From NCBI GenBank assembly GCA_914767715.1, contig OU612068.1, forward strand, positions 8,618,001 to 8,682,000: DNA of 64,000 nucleotides, written 5' to 3'. Positions 46,024 through 56,474 of this stretch are shown one piece after another. The notes below the pieces were generated by a model, which had not been told where the DNA came from, did no database searches, and saw nothing but the letters and a program-made list of their open reading frames with translations. A program made the translations under genes and the position numbers. Positions within the stretch are counted from its first letter, which is position 1; each line of letters starts with the position of its first letter. Origin of the DNA: Membranipora membranacea. Taxonomy: Eukaryota > Bryozoa > Gymnolaemata > Cheilostomatida > Membraniporidae.

Positions 46024-48350
46024 ATGCCAAGCTCCAGAAAACTCCTCCACACCGATGGATTTGCTGACAGTGGAAGTGACTCAGAATCTGAAATACTTCC
46101 TGTGACTACATCATCAGTTACTCGAATAGCCCTTTCTTCAACAAGGGATGATAATCAGCGTAAATTGCAGACTCCGAAGCCCTTCGTTCTATCAATAAAG
46201 GATCTGCTGTTTGAAAGTCCAAATCACAACCAGGTGCATCAATCTCAAACCACTCCAACAGCAGCCAATTTACCCAGTAGAGCTGCCGATGAACAAATCT
46301 CCACACCCAGTACAACTACAAACGAAAGACGGAGGTTGACGATCAACCTTTATAATTTATTGAAGAACAAGTACAACCTGGACAAGTGGTAAGTATACAT
46401 GATCATGACATAAATGCTATCACCTGTATTCCAAGGTATAGGCTATGTGCAAAACATGGATAGCGTGTTGAATGTGATAGGGGTATTCCTATTGCCCCCA
46501 ACTACAAAGCAGCATGCTATTCAATTGAGAACAATGGGGTGCACTATCCCTAACCACAGGCACTGCTGGTTTCATGTAATCATCAGAGCATTATAATTAA
46601 TCAACTAAGCCTCACATAGAATGAAAATAGATATTTGTCAGATCAAAAATTTCAGAACACCAACACAGACACAATTCAACATGTATCTGCGAACAATTTG
46701 AATTTTTGAAATTGGTCTATACATATGGATAGGGCCCATGTAAAACACTAGGTATGGTGACGATTTACTAGAAAATCGAAATTATTACATAGGTGAGATA
46801 TTGATGATTTATTGACCGAATTTATCATTCCACACATCATTCTTCTCCTCCGAACATTCTAAAGACATTGGTGTAAATTAGAAAGTTATCTGTGCACTGC
46901 GCAAGAAAGTTAAGGGATTATGTTTTGAATGCCTACTTGGTTATGTAATTGCTAGTAACAGATGTCAAAACCAGACAGTTCAAGTCAATTTGCCTTTTGT
47001 TCCCACTAGCCATGTTAGTATTCATGTTGGGATATAGGTGATCAAATTTATGTAATGATATTTTATTCAAACAAGAAAAGAAATTGCACTACATGTATTA
47101 TGAAAAAATGGGAAATAATTACTGTCTCTAAGACAAATACTTCATTACAAATGAGTTTCAGTGTTTGGCTGTAATGAGGTATCTTATTAAACTGCTACAG
47201 TGTCCATGCTAATTACCCTGCAACCAAGGTTGTTAGACGCCATTATCTTTCTTTGCCCTGTCTAGATAATTGTTGTTGGAAGAACCATTTTTGGGACATT
47301 TTTGTTTTTTTCAACACGCATTATAACTAGAACTTGGATATTTTAGTTACAGGGATGAGATTAATCAAGCAGTAGCTCAAGAGTATAGTGGCAAGCTTAT
47401 GGAGCTTTTGGATATAGACGCTAAAGAAACTAACAGAATCGCACACACCCGATTCAGAAATCTAAAAGGTATGAAGAACCGTTCGTCAGAGGCGAGAAGA
47501 AACAGTAACCGAGCTACACTAAAATCCGATGTAGGTATAGTTTTTTTCTTCATGCATCTCACATGGTTCTATGATTTTTGTTGATGTGTATGCATGTAAA
47601 TGTATGCATGTACTTTTTTCCATCATATTGGCAACAGTGAAAAAATAGGATTGGTAACAGTGCTCGGAGATTAACAATGTAGCAATTCAGCTAGTCATCA
47701 TTATTAAACTGAGAACATAGGTGTGACTTAGACCTATCATAGGCCCAACACTGGCTTTGTTTTAAAACTAAATCAGTGATGGGCTTGTCAAATGACTAGG
47801 TGTCACTAAAAAGAACATTTATTTATCATATTCGCAGAAGCTCAAGCGCAGAAAGACTAGGCTTATGAAAATAATTGGAGTGAAGGCAGTTATGGAGCTG
47901 CACCTCGATTCTGCCCTGATGAGCAGCGATGATGAAGCTGGTGTTAGCCATCCACCATTATGGAGATCACCGACTGCCACACAGCTCTTTAAACAGGTAA
48001 AAACAAGATATAAGACGTCAGTCTTCAACTATGCTAATGTCAATCACAACAGACCCTGGATATATTATATGTATATCAAATTCATTGTATATTGCCCAGA
48101 GAGCTTCTTGTTGGGACTTCATATATTGCTTTATAACGAAACAACAGCTTTGATCCATCGCCATCAACCCGATCATAATCTTCGAATTGTAAACAAATAT
48201 AAAATCCAATATTGGTTTTTCATGTTTCTGTAGGCTGACAGTTATACTCCTCCTAGAGGTAAACGAGTAGTTCGGACAGAAGGATCCTATAGCTCAAGGC
48301 CTCTCCCAGCAAAGCTGATAAACCACAGCCTCGTGCTACCTGACTGCTAA
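46024..48350 (+). CDS. Four-exon gene of the CACTA element, 272 aa, unknown function
   Basis: Exons 46024-46388, 47353-47530, 47838-47996 and 48234-48350 total 819 nt, exactly 272 codons plus stop, with GT-AG sites at each junction and no stop. The N-terminal third is Ser/Thr-rich and low in order (DSGSDSESE near residue 18), with a helix-like ending (RRLTINLYNLLKNKYNLDKW). The second exon is charged and helical (DEINQAVAQEYSGKLMELL, then RFRNLKGMKNRSSEARR). The third starts with a basic KLKRRKTRLMK patch, and the end has PPRGKRVV. It is transcribed away from the transposase. Plant CACTA elements have a second DNA-binding protein (TnpA type) in addition to the transposase; a similar role here is inference. 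The intact frame suggests recent activity or selection. Confidence 0.65.
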
Positions 48351-48785
48351 TGGCAGTCCATGCGTCATGTGTTTCTGAATATGTAATCGCTAATAAATAT
48401 AACTTACTGCAATAATTTTGCATCCTAATTTTGTAAGTGGTTGATTTTTCCACCATAGATATATTTATGTCAGCTCTCTTCAATCTATAGCACTTTTATA
48501 CTGTATCATTTCATGCTTATTCCATAATACAATTTGTTTTAATTTTCTTTCACTCTGTGAACCATCCACTATTACATGTTCATGTATATCAGTATTTTAA
48601 TAAAAGTCAAACCATGGATATATTAGCCATACCAAATAGTTATTATCTTCGGGTTGACAACTGAACTGGGCAACATTTACGATAGGAAAGGGCAACTCCA
48701 AAAGTTAGCAAGCCGAGATTCTGCCTACATGCGGGCAGAATGTCATTGAAACAGTGTGCATATTTTTATCATTTCTCATTTACAG

Positions 48786-48960
48786 ATTTCCCTATGACAC
48801 TGTGCTGAACAAACAAAGAGAGGCGCTTTACACTGACAATGAATACTTGAGGAAATCGATGAAACTCAAACTACCCTACACCAGAACTTTACAACAGCGA
48901 GTGAAAAGAAGTTATATGCCCACCACCATTGTCAAGATTGGGAGTGGAAAGATTAAGTGA
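48786..48960 (+). CDS. Terminal exon, intact copy (block B), unknown family
   Basis: After acceptor tttacag the frame reads FPYDTVLNKQREALYTDNEY, then RKSMKLKLPYTRTLQQR and a basic end, stopping at TGA 48958-48960. It starts 27 bases beyond the right end of the CACTA element, so that element lies in the intron before it. The block A copy is broken. The basic, helix-prone sequence gives no known motif, and I cannot identify the upstream exons. Confidence 0.45.
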
Positions 48961-49121
48961 TTAGCAACACATCTCAGCAGCTGGAGTTTTTATCAAACCG
49001 CTGCTTTAATATTCAACTGGATTTTGCAAACCAGGGTAGATCGAGGCCCAGTTTAACATACAACCTCTACACATATCACAACTCCACTTCTCAGTTCTCG
49101 GCTTTCGACAGTTGATTACCA

Positions 49122-50960
49122 TGGAGACAAATAAAAACAACTACAACACTGTGTACTGCTTCTGGTTGGTCAATCCAAAAATTAAAAAAAATACCTCATG
49201 GGTGACATCAGACATAAAGTTTGTTGGGCATGTTGAGCTAGGGGAAGCTGGTAAAGATACAGAAAATTAGCAACTAATGATCTGGTTTTCATGGTAGTAG
49301 GACGGAAGGTCCTAGTTAGTTTGCATTTTACTCCAGGACTGAATGCAGAAGCACTGACTGTCATCATCAAGCAGGCCATCTCAGCGTTGGGGGATATCGG
49401 CATCCAAGCAGTGGTGTTGGTAACAGATAGACCCAGAGCCAACTTATCTTTTCTTGAAAAGATGCATGGTTTCAAGCTAGACCAAGCACATAATGTTATT
49501 GTATTATGGAACCTCTAGGCCTGGTTGGGGGAATACATGAGTCACATAATGTGGCACACTGGAAAGATAAAGAGAACCTGGTGAAACTGCAGGTGAGATA
49601 AACAAATTTTTAAACCAAATCTTAAATGTAGATAGGTGACAAAAATAATGCCTTTTTTTTTTCTCATACTATTTCTGAAACTAAACACCTGCCTGCCTGC
49701 CTGATAATCAATAATTGGTAATTTTCTTCCTCATTTATTGTTGATGGGAGATTTTTAAGTTAATGAATGGTATGCCTGGATATTTTCAGGAGGCAGGCCA
49801 ACCTTATTCGGGAAACAAGCTGGCAAAGCAACATTGCAATTTAAAGCAGGACATGATGAAGGTTTGTCTGCATACTTGCCAAGTCTCCCGATTTAGGCGT
49901 GACCCTCCAGATTTTCACACCCACCTCCCACTTTTTGTAAATCTCACTATTTCCTCCAGATTTTAGAGAAAACAGTCCAATCGCTATTTTTTGATAGTTT
50001 TCCAAGCACATGTTGTTGTTGACTAGTTACTGTTAAGGTCTTTGCACACAAAATTGAAAGGAATTATCAAATAATACAATCCTAACAAATTTACCTGTTT
50101 TGTTAAAATTCAGCCTATTATTGTAAATGACCAATAGCATCCTCTCATAACTCACAACACTGACTGTCATTGGTCACAATATAAAGTAGCTAGTCAAATG
50201 CATACCTTTAGTTTTCATTTCCTTTCAGATCACACATTTTTTAGTATTAATTTTGTACTCACTGTCTACTCTAGTTTAATTTAAGGGAAGGAAAATAGAA
50301 ACCTAACAATTCCAAAGGTAGGTCCACTACAATTTAACAAATCTCGGACCAAAGACTTTGAAACATATCTAATGTTAGTCAAACAAAAATAAAGTAGCCT
50401 ACCTTATCTGGATTCTCCCTGCTGTGACTGAGCACATTTTCAGATCTTGATGATGCATGGGCACTTGTAGCCTGTCTTGACAGGCAAAGGCCCCTGGGAC
50501 TTATATGCCTCTACTTTGCCAATGGGGTGTTTGATACTGGACATTGACAATGTAAAGGCATGTATGTAATTGTTTGAAGTATTTCACTTCACCTCAGTTT
50601 GATATTTTAGTACTAGTACAAACATGAAATTATTTGGGGTCAAATATACCTTTTTAGCCCTTCCTAGTGGCTTGAAATGCTCTCAGAGCTTCTGCAGACG
50701 GGGCTCCGCCCCGTACCCCGTTGGGGGGCTCACACCGTCCCCCAAACCCCCAGGTGGGTGACTCGGGTGCTTCGCACCCTCGAAGCACCATGTTGTGGTG
50801 CAGTATCGCAGTAAAATGGAATCTCCCTATTTTGTATTTAGATTACTTGGCAAGTATGTTTGTCTGGCCGTGCAAGTGCTTAGTCAGTCCGTTGCCGATG
50901 CCCTAACAGCTATCTCTAAAATGTCAGCATACCCTCATTGCAAAGCCGTGTAAAGCACTG
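49122..50960 (+). pseudogene. P-element/THAP9-like transposase pseudogene
   Basis: Frames in order: DIKFVGHVELGEAGKDTEN, then after a one-base frame change LATNDLVFMVVGRK, VSLHFTPGLNAEAL, GIQAVVLVTDRP; then a separate frame SHNVAHWKDKENLVKLQ with donor cag|gtgaga; and an exon from 49789 with GNKLAKQHCNLKQDMMKVCL joined, across the MITE, to AVQVLSQSVADAL. These match the RNase H-like core and the following GTP-binding-insertion region of P-element and THAP9 transposases (AFxLxxGLxAExL, VxxDxxxxN, NKLxxxH, MKVxLAaQxLSxSVAdAL). The N-terminal THAP finger is missing, and a stop follows HCKAV. It is an insertion relative to block A, whose continuity breaks at about 49121. Confidence 0.85.
49871..50858. 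mobile_element. 990-bp MITE, copy 2, with 8-bp TSD
   Basis: Same ends and interior as the element at 11081-12070, at about 95 percent identity by eye. It is flanked by a perfect tttgtctg (49863-49870, 50859-50866). It interrupts the MKVCL|AVQVLS motif of the P-element-like pseudogene, and removal restores that frame. Confidence 0.93.
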
Positions 50961-51880
50961 CAGAGCTTTTGAGGGTGAGTAGAAGTTAGTATGCAATACC
51001 TGAAACTTTTTACTGGCATCACACTTACCTACTTGAGCTTACCAAATGGAGATTAAGCAGTGATATTGAGAGACCAAATGAAACTTCATCACATTTGTTT
51101 TATTGTTAACAGCTCTTTATACATCTCATTATATTTATTGTCACAAATGATTGAATCCTAGAGCGAGGGTGACCAAGCAGACCCAAGGTCATGGCCATAA
51201 ATTTCTTGAGGGGTGATCCACTTTCTTGTGAGAAATTTGAATGAAGTAACAAGGCAGTTGATGGGCAAGTGACAATAATGTAGCTAGTATTGGACGACTT
51301 TGATGAAGTGTTTATCAGAGTAATATACCTGGTTGCCGAGTTATTGACAAAGGCAGCCTGATCAGGAGCAACAACAATTAATGCAAGCAAATTCATCATT
51401 TTGAGGCATTATTTTGACTTTATAATTTATAATTTGAGGCAAATTATGATTTTGAGGCATACTTCTTTCTCCTAATCTACATTCATCATTCCATGATATC
51501 TAAATCCATTATTAGACTGAATTTGCCCAGATACCAATATAAGAGTTGTTTACAAACAAGGAAACATTGTAGTATGTTCTGATTTTATTAATTTACCTGC
51601 AGAAAAGAGAGTAAACACGGAAAGCCTGAGAAGAGGAGATATTAGCTGACTACACAGAGAGAGCGGAAACTTATGGCTTAACAAAATGCGGCTAGGTAAG
51701 ACTTTTTTGTAATATAGGCACGCCAGTTTTGAATATAATATAATAATGAAACTGCAATACACATCTGGAACAGTATAATCAGGGAGCCACTGATCGGTTA
51801 TAGTATTACTTAAGCAAAATATCTGATAGGAAAGCTTCAGGTTTAGATAGTTTGTATGAGAAGATGTTAAAGAAAACATT
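50961..51880. other. Rest of the insert, no gene named
   Basis: This stretch separates the P-like pseudogene from the resumption of block A similarity near 51885. Open frames of 97 and 111 codons on the minus strand (51106-51399, 51550-51885) do not match any family I know and are probably chance. Confidence 0.4.
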
Positions 51881-51904
51881 CCCATATATATATCAAAGAA
51901 ATTC

Positions 51905-52870
51905 TAGTTGACATGTTTGACCGTAAAAGGTAGTTTGCCGAATTGTTGGAAAGTAGGAAGTAGTAATGTTGGTGATCCAAATAATAACAGACCCATTACG
52001 TTGTTGCCTGTTATTTTTCAAATCTAAAACATGTAAATGCTGAGCTAAAGAACAGGCTACAGATCTGCAGACTGGATTTAGATCAAAACATTCATGTATA
52101 TACTGATATAGTACATACGATAATACACAGAATAGACCTAAGGTAAAATTGTGGCGTTATTTATTCTTGATTTTAGAAAGGGGTTTGACTCATTGACTGA
52201 TTTGAGATTATGAAATTCTACCTCAGAAGCTTAATTATACTGGTATATTGATTCGCTATACTCTATTATAAGAACAGTGTATGACAACTTCTAAAATTAC
52301 ACAAAATCTAAACAAATTAAACATGCAAATTATTATGCATTATAAAGCAATTATGCAAAGTCACAAACCTGTCAAAAGCGGTGTAGTGTACCCTCAAGGT
52401 TCTGTCATAGCTCCCACTCTATAATTAATTTTCTTCTCCAGTCGAATTCATTCTGTGTTTGCATACAAACATGACACAATATTTGATGGTAGTTCTCTCA
52501 ATTTTAATGCCCGAGAATCCAATTGCAATAATGATTAGTCTATAATAAATCAAAGTAGAAATGGTATGGTGATCAACCAGGAGAAGTCACATTTTTTCCA
52601 ATGACAAACTCTGCAAAATATCTTAAAACTCCACATCAATGGTGTGAATTCACAGAAAAAAACCATCTACCAAGCTTGTGGGCTTTGTTATCAACAAAAT
52701 ACTTACCTGGTCTGATCATATCGACCCTCTATATGATTAGGTTCATAAGAATGAAAATCTATTTAGGATGTGAGAGGCTTCCTGAATCAAAAATTTGCAA
52801 TACTTTTCTATTTCATTTTTGTTTTCTGCCATCATACATCTGGAACACAGAAACAGTGTTTTAGAATAAT
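51905..52870 (+). pseudogene. Reverse-transcriptase remnant of a non-LTR element (block B)
   Basis: Counterpart of 5340-6060. It has NNRPITLLPVI (closer to consensus than copy A), TGFRSKHSC, a YPQGSVIAPTL-like segment, then DTIFDGSSLNFNARES where the YADD box should be, and MVINQEKSHFFPMTNSAK, with a final open frame (52601-52864) that resembles the 'LGVxxDxxLTWxxHI' end of LINE reverse transcriptases (WALLSTKYLPGLIISTL). The catalytic Asp pair is not intact. Confidence 0.75.
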
Positions 52871-53564
52871 CATGTAGACATGGACCTTCCAAAAACTTTA
52901 ATTCCATTTTTAAATCTTTATGGTTCATTGCAGTTGCTTCAACTTCCACAGGTTTCTAGATACTCTACAGCAATTTTTGGTGATCAGATTTTACACATTC
53001 TGTCCTAGGTTTGTCTATAAAGACCTACCATTCTTACCAGTCTAAGTGAATCTCCGGAGTGTCACACAACCAAAAAGTTTTCTGAACGAAAAGGTTTCTC
53101 ATAAACTTGAACTGAGCATTTTTTGTGTGAATGGCGACATTTTGCGGTGAATTGCTTCTCAAACTTGATTGCACTGAGGCTATATGTATGACATCATCAT
53201 TTTTGGTTTTAATTTAGTTAACCATGAATTATCACACAGGTAAGTTGGTGTCTTTTAATGCTCATCCACTTGCCTTTGTATTCAGAATTTCCTAACTCTT
53301 GATCTGATTTGTGCTGTAAATGAACCAGCATTGGGTTAATAAAGTTCATTTTATTATTATATTATTATTTAGCTCATAATTCATTCTTCCTGTCATGTTT
53401 GCTTCAGTAGTTAAAAGCCTGCCCGATAAATACAAAGTGTATGAAAATAAAAATGACCAATCAACTATAGTAATCAGAATTTCCTAATTATCTATGAAAG
53501 TACTGTAAACCAGCACTGGTCGGAGACTAGAGTTATATTTAGTGTTTTAAGATCATGATGTTGC

Positions 53565-53975
53565 CTAGAATAAGTTTATTCCCTCTTTGGTAGCGGAGGG
53601 ATATTGCAAATGTTTGGTGTCTAAGTCGACATTGCGGAGAGGGGTACCCCTCGAGCTAGAGTACAGGTACTGGGACCCATAGTACTCAAGCCGCACCCTA
53701 TACCCTTGCCCGCCGAAAGTCCGACAACTCTTTTTAATGGAGAGGGGGATCTTTTTACTGCATGTGGGGTGTGCAAATATTTAGTCCCGTTCCGCAAGGA
53801 CCTGGCTAGAAACGACTGCCGGCACCGGGAATTGAACCTTGACCTCACTGATCACAAGTCCGCATCCTTAACTATCAGACCACTCCTGACTCCTGTTTGG
53901 TATAAAGGTGCCGCTATACCAAACATTGGCAATATCTCTCCACCACCGCAGAGGGAACAGAACAAACTTGTTCTA
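53565..53975. mobile_element. 411-bp TIR element containing a tRNA-like segment
   Basis: The two ends are imperfect inverted repeats of about 50 bp (left ctagaataagttt, then ccctctttggtagcggag; the complement of the right end ctagaacaagttt, then ccctctgcggtggtggag), both continuing to 'atattg...aatgtttggt'. Block A lacks it. It holds on the minus strand a tRNA-like segment (53818-53887). The target duplication is unclear (possibly within the ctag at each end). Confidence 0.75.
53818..53887 (-). ncRNA. tRNA-derived (SINE-like) segment
   Basis: On the minus strand there is a box-A-like TGGTCTGATAGTTAAGGA and, about 35 bases later, a box-B match GGTTCAATTCC followed by a pairing end. Spacing and the GGACTTG element after box A resemble tRNA-Ser. 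The acceptor stem is not well formed, so this is a tRNA-derived repeat rather than a working tRNA gene. Confidence 0.5.
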
Positions 53976-55120
53976 GATATTGTCAATATTTGTACTTACT
54001 ATTGTCAATGACAAGAATTAAACTCAGTTATTAAATAATTAATTAAACAGGTGCTATTTGCTGGAATCTACATGATTTTATTGTTATAATATATGATTCA
54101 AGATCCGATCAAGACGACGAGGAGGCCTTCATCAATGAAACTAAAACCGTTCTCTGGTTATTCCTCGATTTTGGAACTTTTGCTGCTTGTTGGAACTATT
54201 CATCAACCCAGATCGATTCTAGAATGGATTGCCGAGCTTTGCTTTTTTTTTATGTACTCAGAAGATACTTGAGATATGGTGCAACATTTTATGAGCTTTG
54301 GTACAAATATTCCAACATTTGTGTCTCAATAGCTACCATTTGATTCAAAATAGCTTATAACTATGACATCATCAATTTTAGTGACAATTTAGCTAATCAT
54401 GAATGCTCACACAGGTAGGCTGGTGTCTTTTAATGCTCGTCCTTTTGTCTTTTTATTCATAATTTTCTTACTATTTGCGGTTTTAAGTTGCTGGAATCTG
54501 CATATACATAATTTATGATCTTAAAGAGCGTGGGGGGGGGGGCGCAACATCAATAAAACTAAAACGGACCTGTGATTGTTCCATGATAATGGAGTTTTGG
54601 CTGCTTTATGGGACTGTCTCCCATAGATCAATTTTGGAATGGATTTTCAAGCTATGCTGTTTTTTACAAGTGCTTAGGAGAGAACTTTATGAGCTTCGGT
54701 ACAAGCTTTTCAACAATTTGTTTTTGAATGGCTTCCATGATTTGATCGGAGTTATAACGTGTAACTATGACCTCATCATCTTGAGTGTCAGATTAGATAA
54801 TTATGAATTCTCACACAGGTAGGTTGGTGTCTTGTAATGCTCTAACAACGGGGTTATGTCAGGAGTTATCCCTCATTATAAGGGGGCGCTGATCAGATGA
54901 GAACATGAATTGACAATAATGGTTTATATATGCTATCATTGGAGCAGATCACGCTTTTTGGTCTGACATCTAGAAAAATTATTGAAAATTGCTAACTTTC
55001 TATGAGTGTGCTGTTAACTAATAACTACGGCCTCAAGTGTCATTAATTTGTATTCAGAAGTCTGCCTTGAACAGATTTGACAATACCGATACGTTATCTT
55101 ATTTTGTAGATTTCGAGATA
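53976..55120. repeat. Block B repeats, no gene
   Basis: This matches 7500-8440 of block A. Two sub-blocks end in cacacaggtagg (near 54420 and 54820). A G-run (54531-54542) lies in the middle. The open frame at 54583-54822 has no matching frame in block A. Confidence 0.45.
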
Positions 55121-55124
55121 GTTG

Positions 55125-55446
55125 TATCGATAATCTGTGTACTATTAGTCTTGACTGCGCTATCAGCAATCCTACTATTTTGTATTTTGCAAAAACGATG
55201 AGTACTATGCGTGTGATGATGAAACATCTCATCAGACGCGTAGGAAACGAAAAAAAAAATCAAGGAGCAAAAGAAGAGGCTCGTCTTGTGCAGTCAGAGG
55301 GCGGATTTGTGCAGTCAGAGGGTGGATTTGTGCAGCCAGAGGGTGGAGTTATGCCAAAGGCACAAAGCAGTCAGTTAAGCTTCGTCGGACTCTTGCCGCC
55401 GCCCAGACGACCGAGCTATATTCTTATGACTCCTCCTGTAATAGGT
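55125..55446 (+). CDS. Transmembrane and juxtamembrane exon (block B)
   Basis: One frame reads the hydrophobic span LLVLTALSAILLFCIL and stops at TGA after QKR. A second frame, open from 55180, reads MRVMMKHLIRRVGNEKKN, then EEARLVQSEGGF with three tandem copies of a VQSEGGF-like 8-residue repeat, and ends in PPVI before donor ataggtacgg. Its phase (one leftover base) joins exactly to the tail exon at 55966, giving PPVI-A-VRMSGHQP. Relative to the 8450 copy, two bases are missing between span and KCKN motif, which explains the frame difference. Either this copy is dead, or splicing or another start bypasses the shift. The third frame (KNDEYYACDDETSHQTRRKRK) is also open and may be the older one. 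Confidence 0.5.
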
Positions 55447-55965
55447 ACGGATTAACTTTCTATGACCAAATTTCTGAATCATGTTACTTCAGTTTTACTT
55501 GTAGTTTGAGAAAATAGTACATTAAAATCTCATTTGAAGACAGGAAACAAAAGCTCCCAGTTTGTAGGCTAGTAATTTTTATCTCATCGCCTTGCAATCA
55601 ATACTGCATACTTTGGTTCCTGGTTTGTGTTGATAGTGTTATGGGGCTGCGCAACAGTGCCCTAATTCGTGTTACTTGAACAGTCACCATACTTAATTGT
55701 ACCTAAAACTTGCTAAATCTTACCTAGTACTTAATTTGATCATACCTAAATCACAATTAGAACATCCCCTGATGATTCAGTTCTGGTCAAGCACAAATTA
55801 AAGTATATTGATAGCTTACAACTTGCAAGCTGTTCCCTTCTTACTTCCTTTAAATTAGCTGTTTTCTTCCTGTAATATACAAAAATTCCAGTTTACAAAC
55901 AAATCGATTTTAAGTCATTAAACCCATACAACACATATTTATAATACAGCATATACATTTTCCAG

Positions 55966-56474
55966 CTGTGCGGATGAGTGGGCACCAGCCAATCATGGGA
56001 TATGTTACACCTATTATTCGGGGAGAGAATGTCGATTCATTGTATTATGGAAAGGATTCTGGAGGGGAAGGTGTGGCAGGGAGCGGCAGCTGTGGCAAGG
56101 GGAAACGGGGAAGAAGGCGCACAACATCTAGACATGCATCGCAGGGATACGAGCAGCTAAACAGGAACTCAGCCGATGATTCGTATGCACAACCGAAGCA
56201 CAAATGGGCAAACTCACCTCAGATAAATTATGAAAGTTTGGCACAGAACGATGACGGTGACTGTTACAACAAGCTCATTCAGGGAAACATCGCTAGACAT
56301 AACAATGTTGTGCACAAATTTTCCGATAGAAGCAGTCAATGTCCTTCCTATTTTTCATACCAACCTTCATCCACCCAAAATAGTGACACAGAGGATGTAG
56401 ATGGAGAAAGTCACCCAGTCATAGACAAAACACACAATTATATTACTGTACATCCATATTACAATGTAGTATAG
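55966..56474 (+). CDS. Cytoplasmic tail exon with ITAM-like motif (block B copy)
   Basis: Acceptor acattttccag; the frame is open for 168 codons from the GTG at 55968 to TAG. Positions counted from there: basic KGKRGRR about 44-50, YEQL 61-64, YAQP 73-76, YESL 88-91, YNKL 100-103 (exactly eight residues between the two), YITV 158-161 and YYNVV at the C-terminus. The tyrosine sites equal those of the block A copy, while spacer residues vary, as expected of a signalling tail under selection. No Ig, kinase or other domain is in this exon. AATAAA-like sequence lies at about 56525. The full gene would need upstream extracellular exons, not found. Confidence 0.7.

Larger units (their letters stand above)
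41216..48758. mobile_element. 7.5-kb CACTA (EnSpm-like) transposon
   Basis: The ends are inverted repeats starting CACAGTGTTTCAACGACATT on the left and, complemented, CACACTGTTTCAATGACATT on the right, both followed by ctgcccgc. After a 17-base extra segment on the right, a second matching block follows (gcttgctaga/acttttggagttgcc type). The flanks are cat (41213-41215) and cat (48759-48761), a 3-bp target duplication typical of CACTA elements. Block A has the unoccupied site with one cat (4904-4906). The element carries a minus-strand transposase and a divergent plus-strand gene. Confidence 0.92.

Noticed and set aside
51106-51885. Two minus-strand open frames of 97 and 111 codons
   Set aside because: No splice context, no similarity, ordinary composition for AT-rich DNA; left as unnamed sequence.
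55180-55446. Calling a complete membrane-receptor gene from 55.1 to 56.5 kb
   Set aside because: The hydrophobic span and the tail frame are out of frame by two bases and no ectodomain exon is found, so only separate exons are reported.
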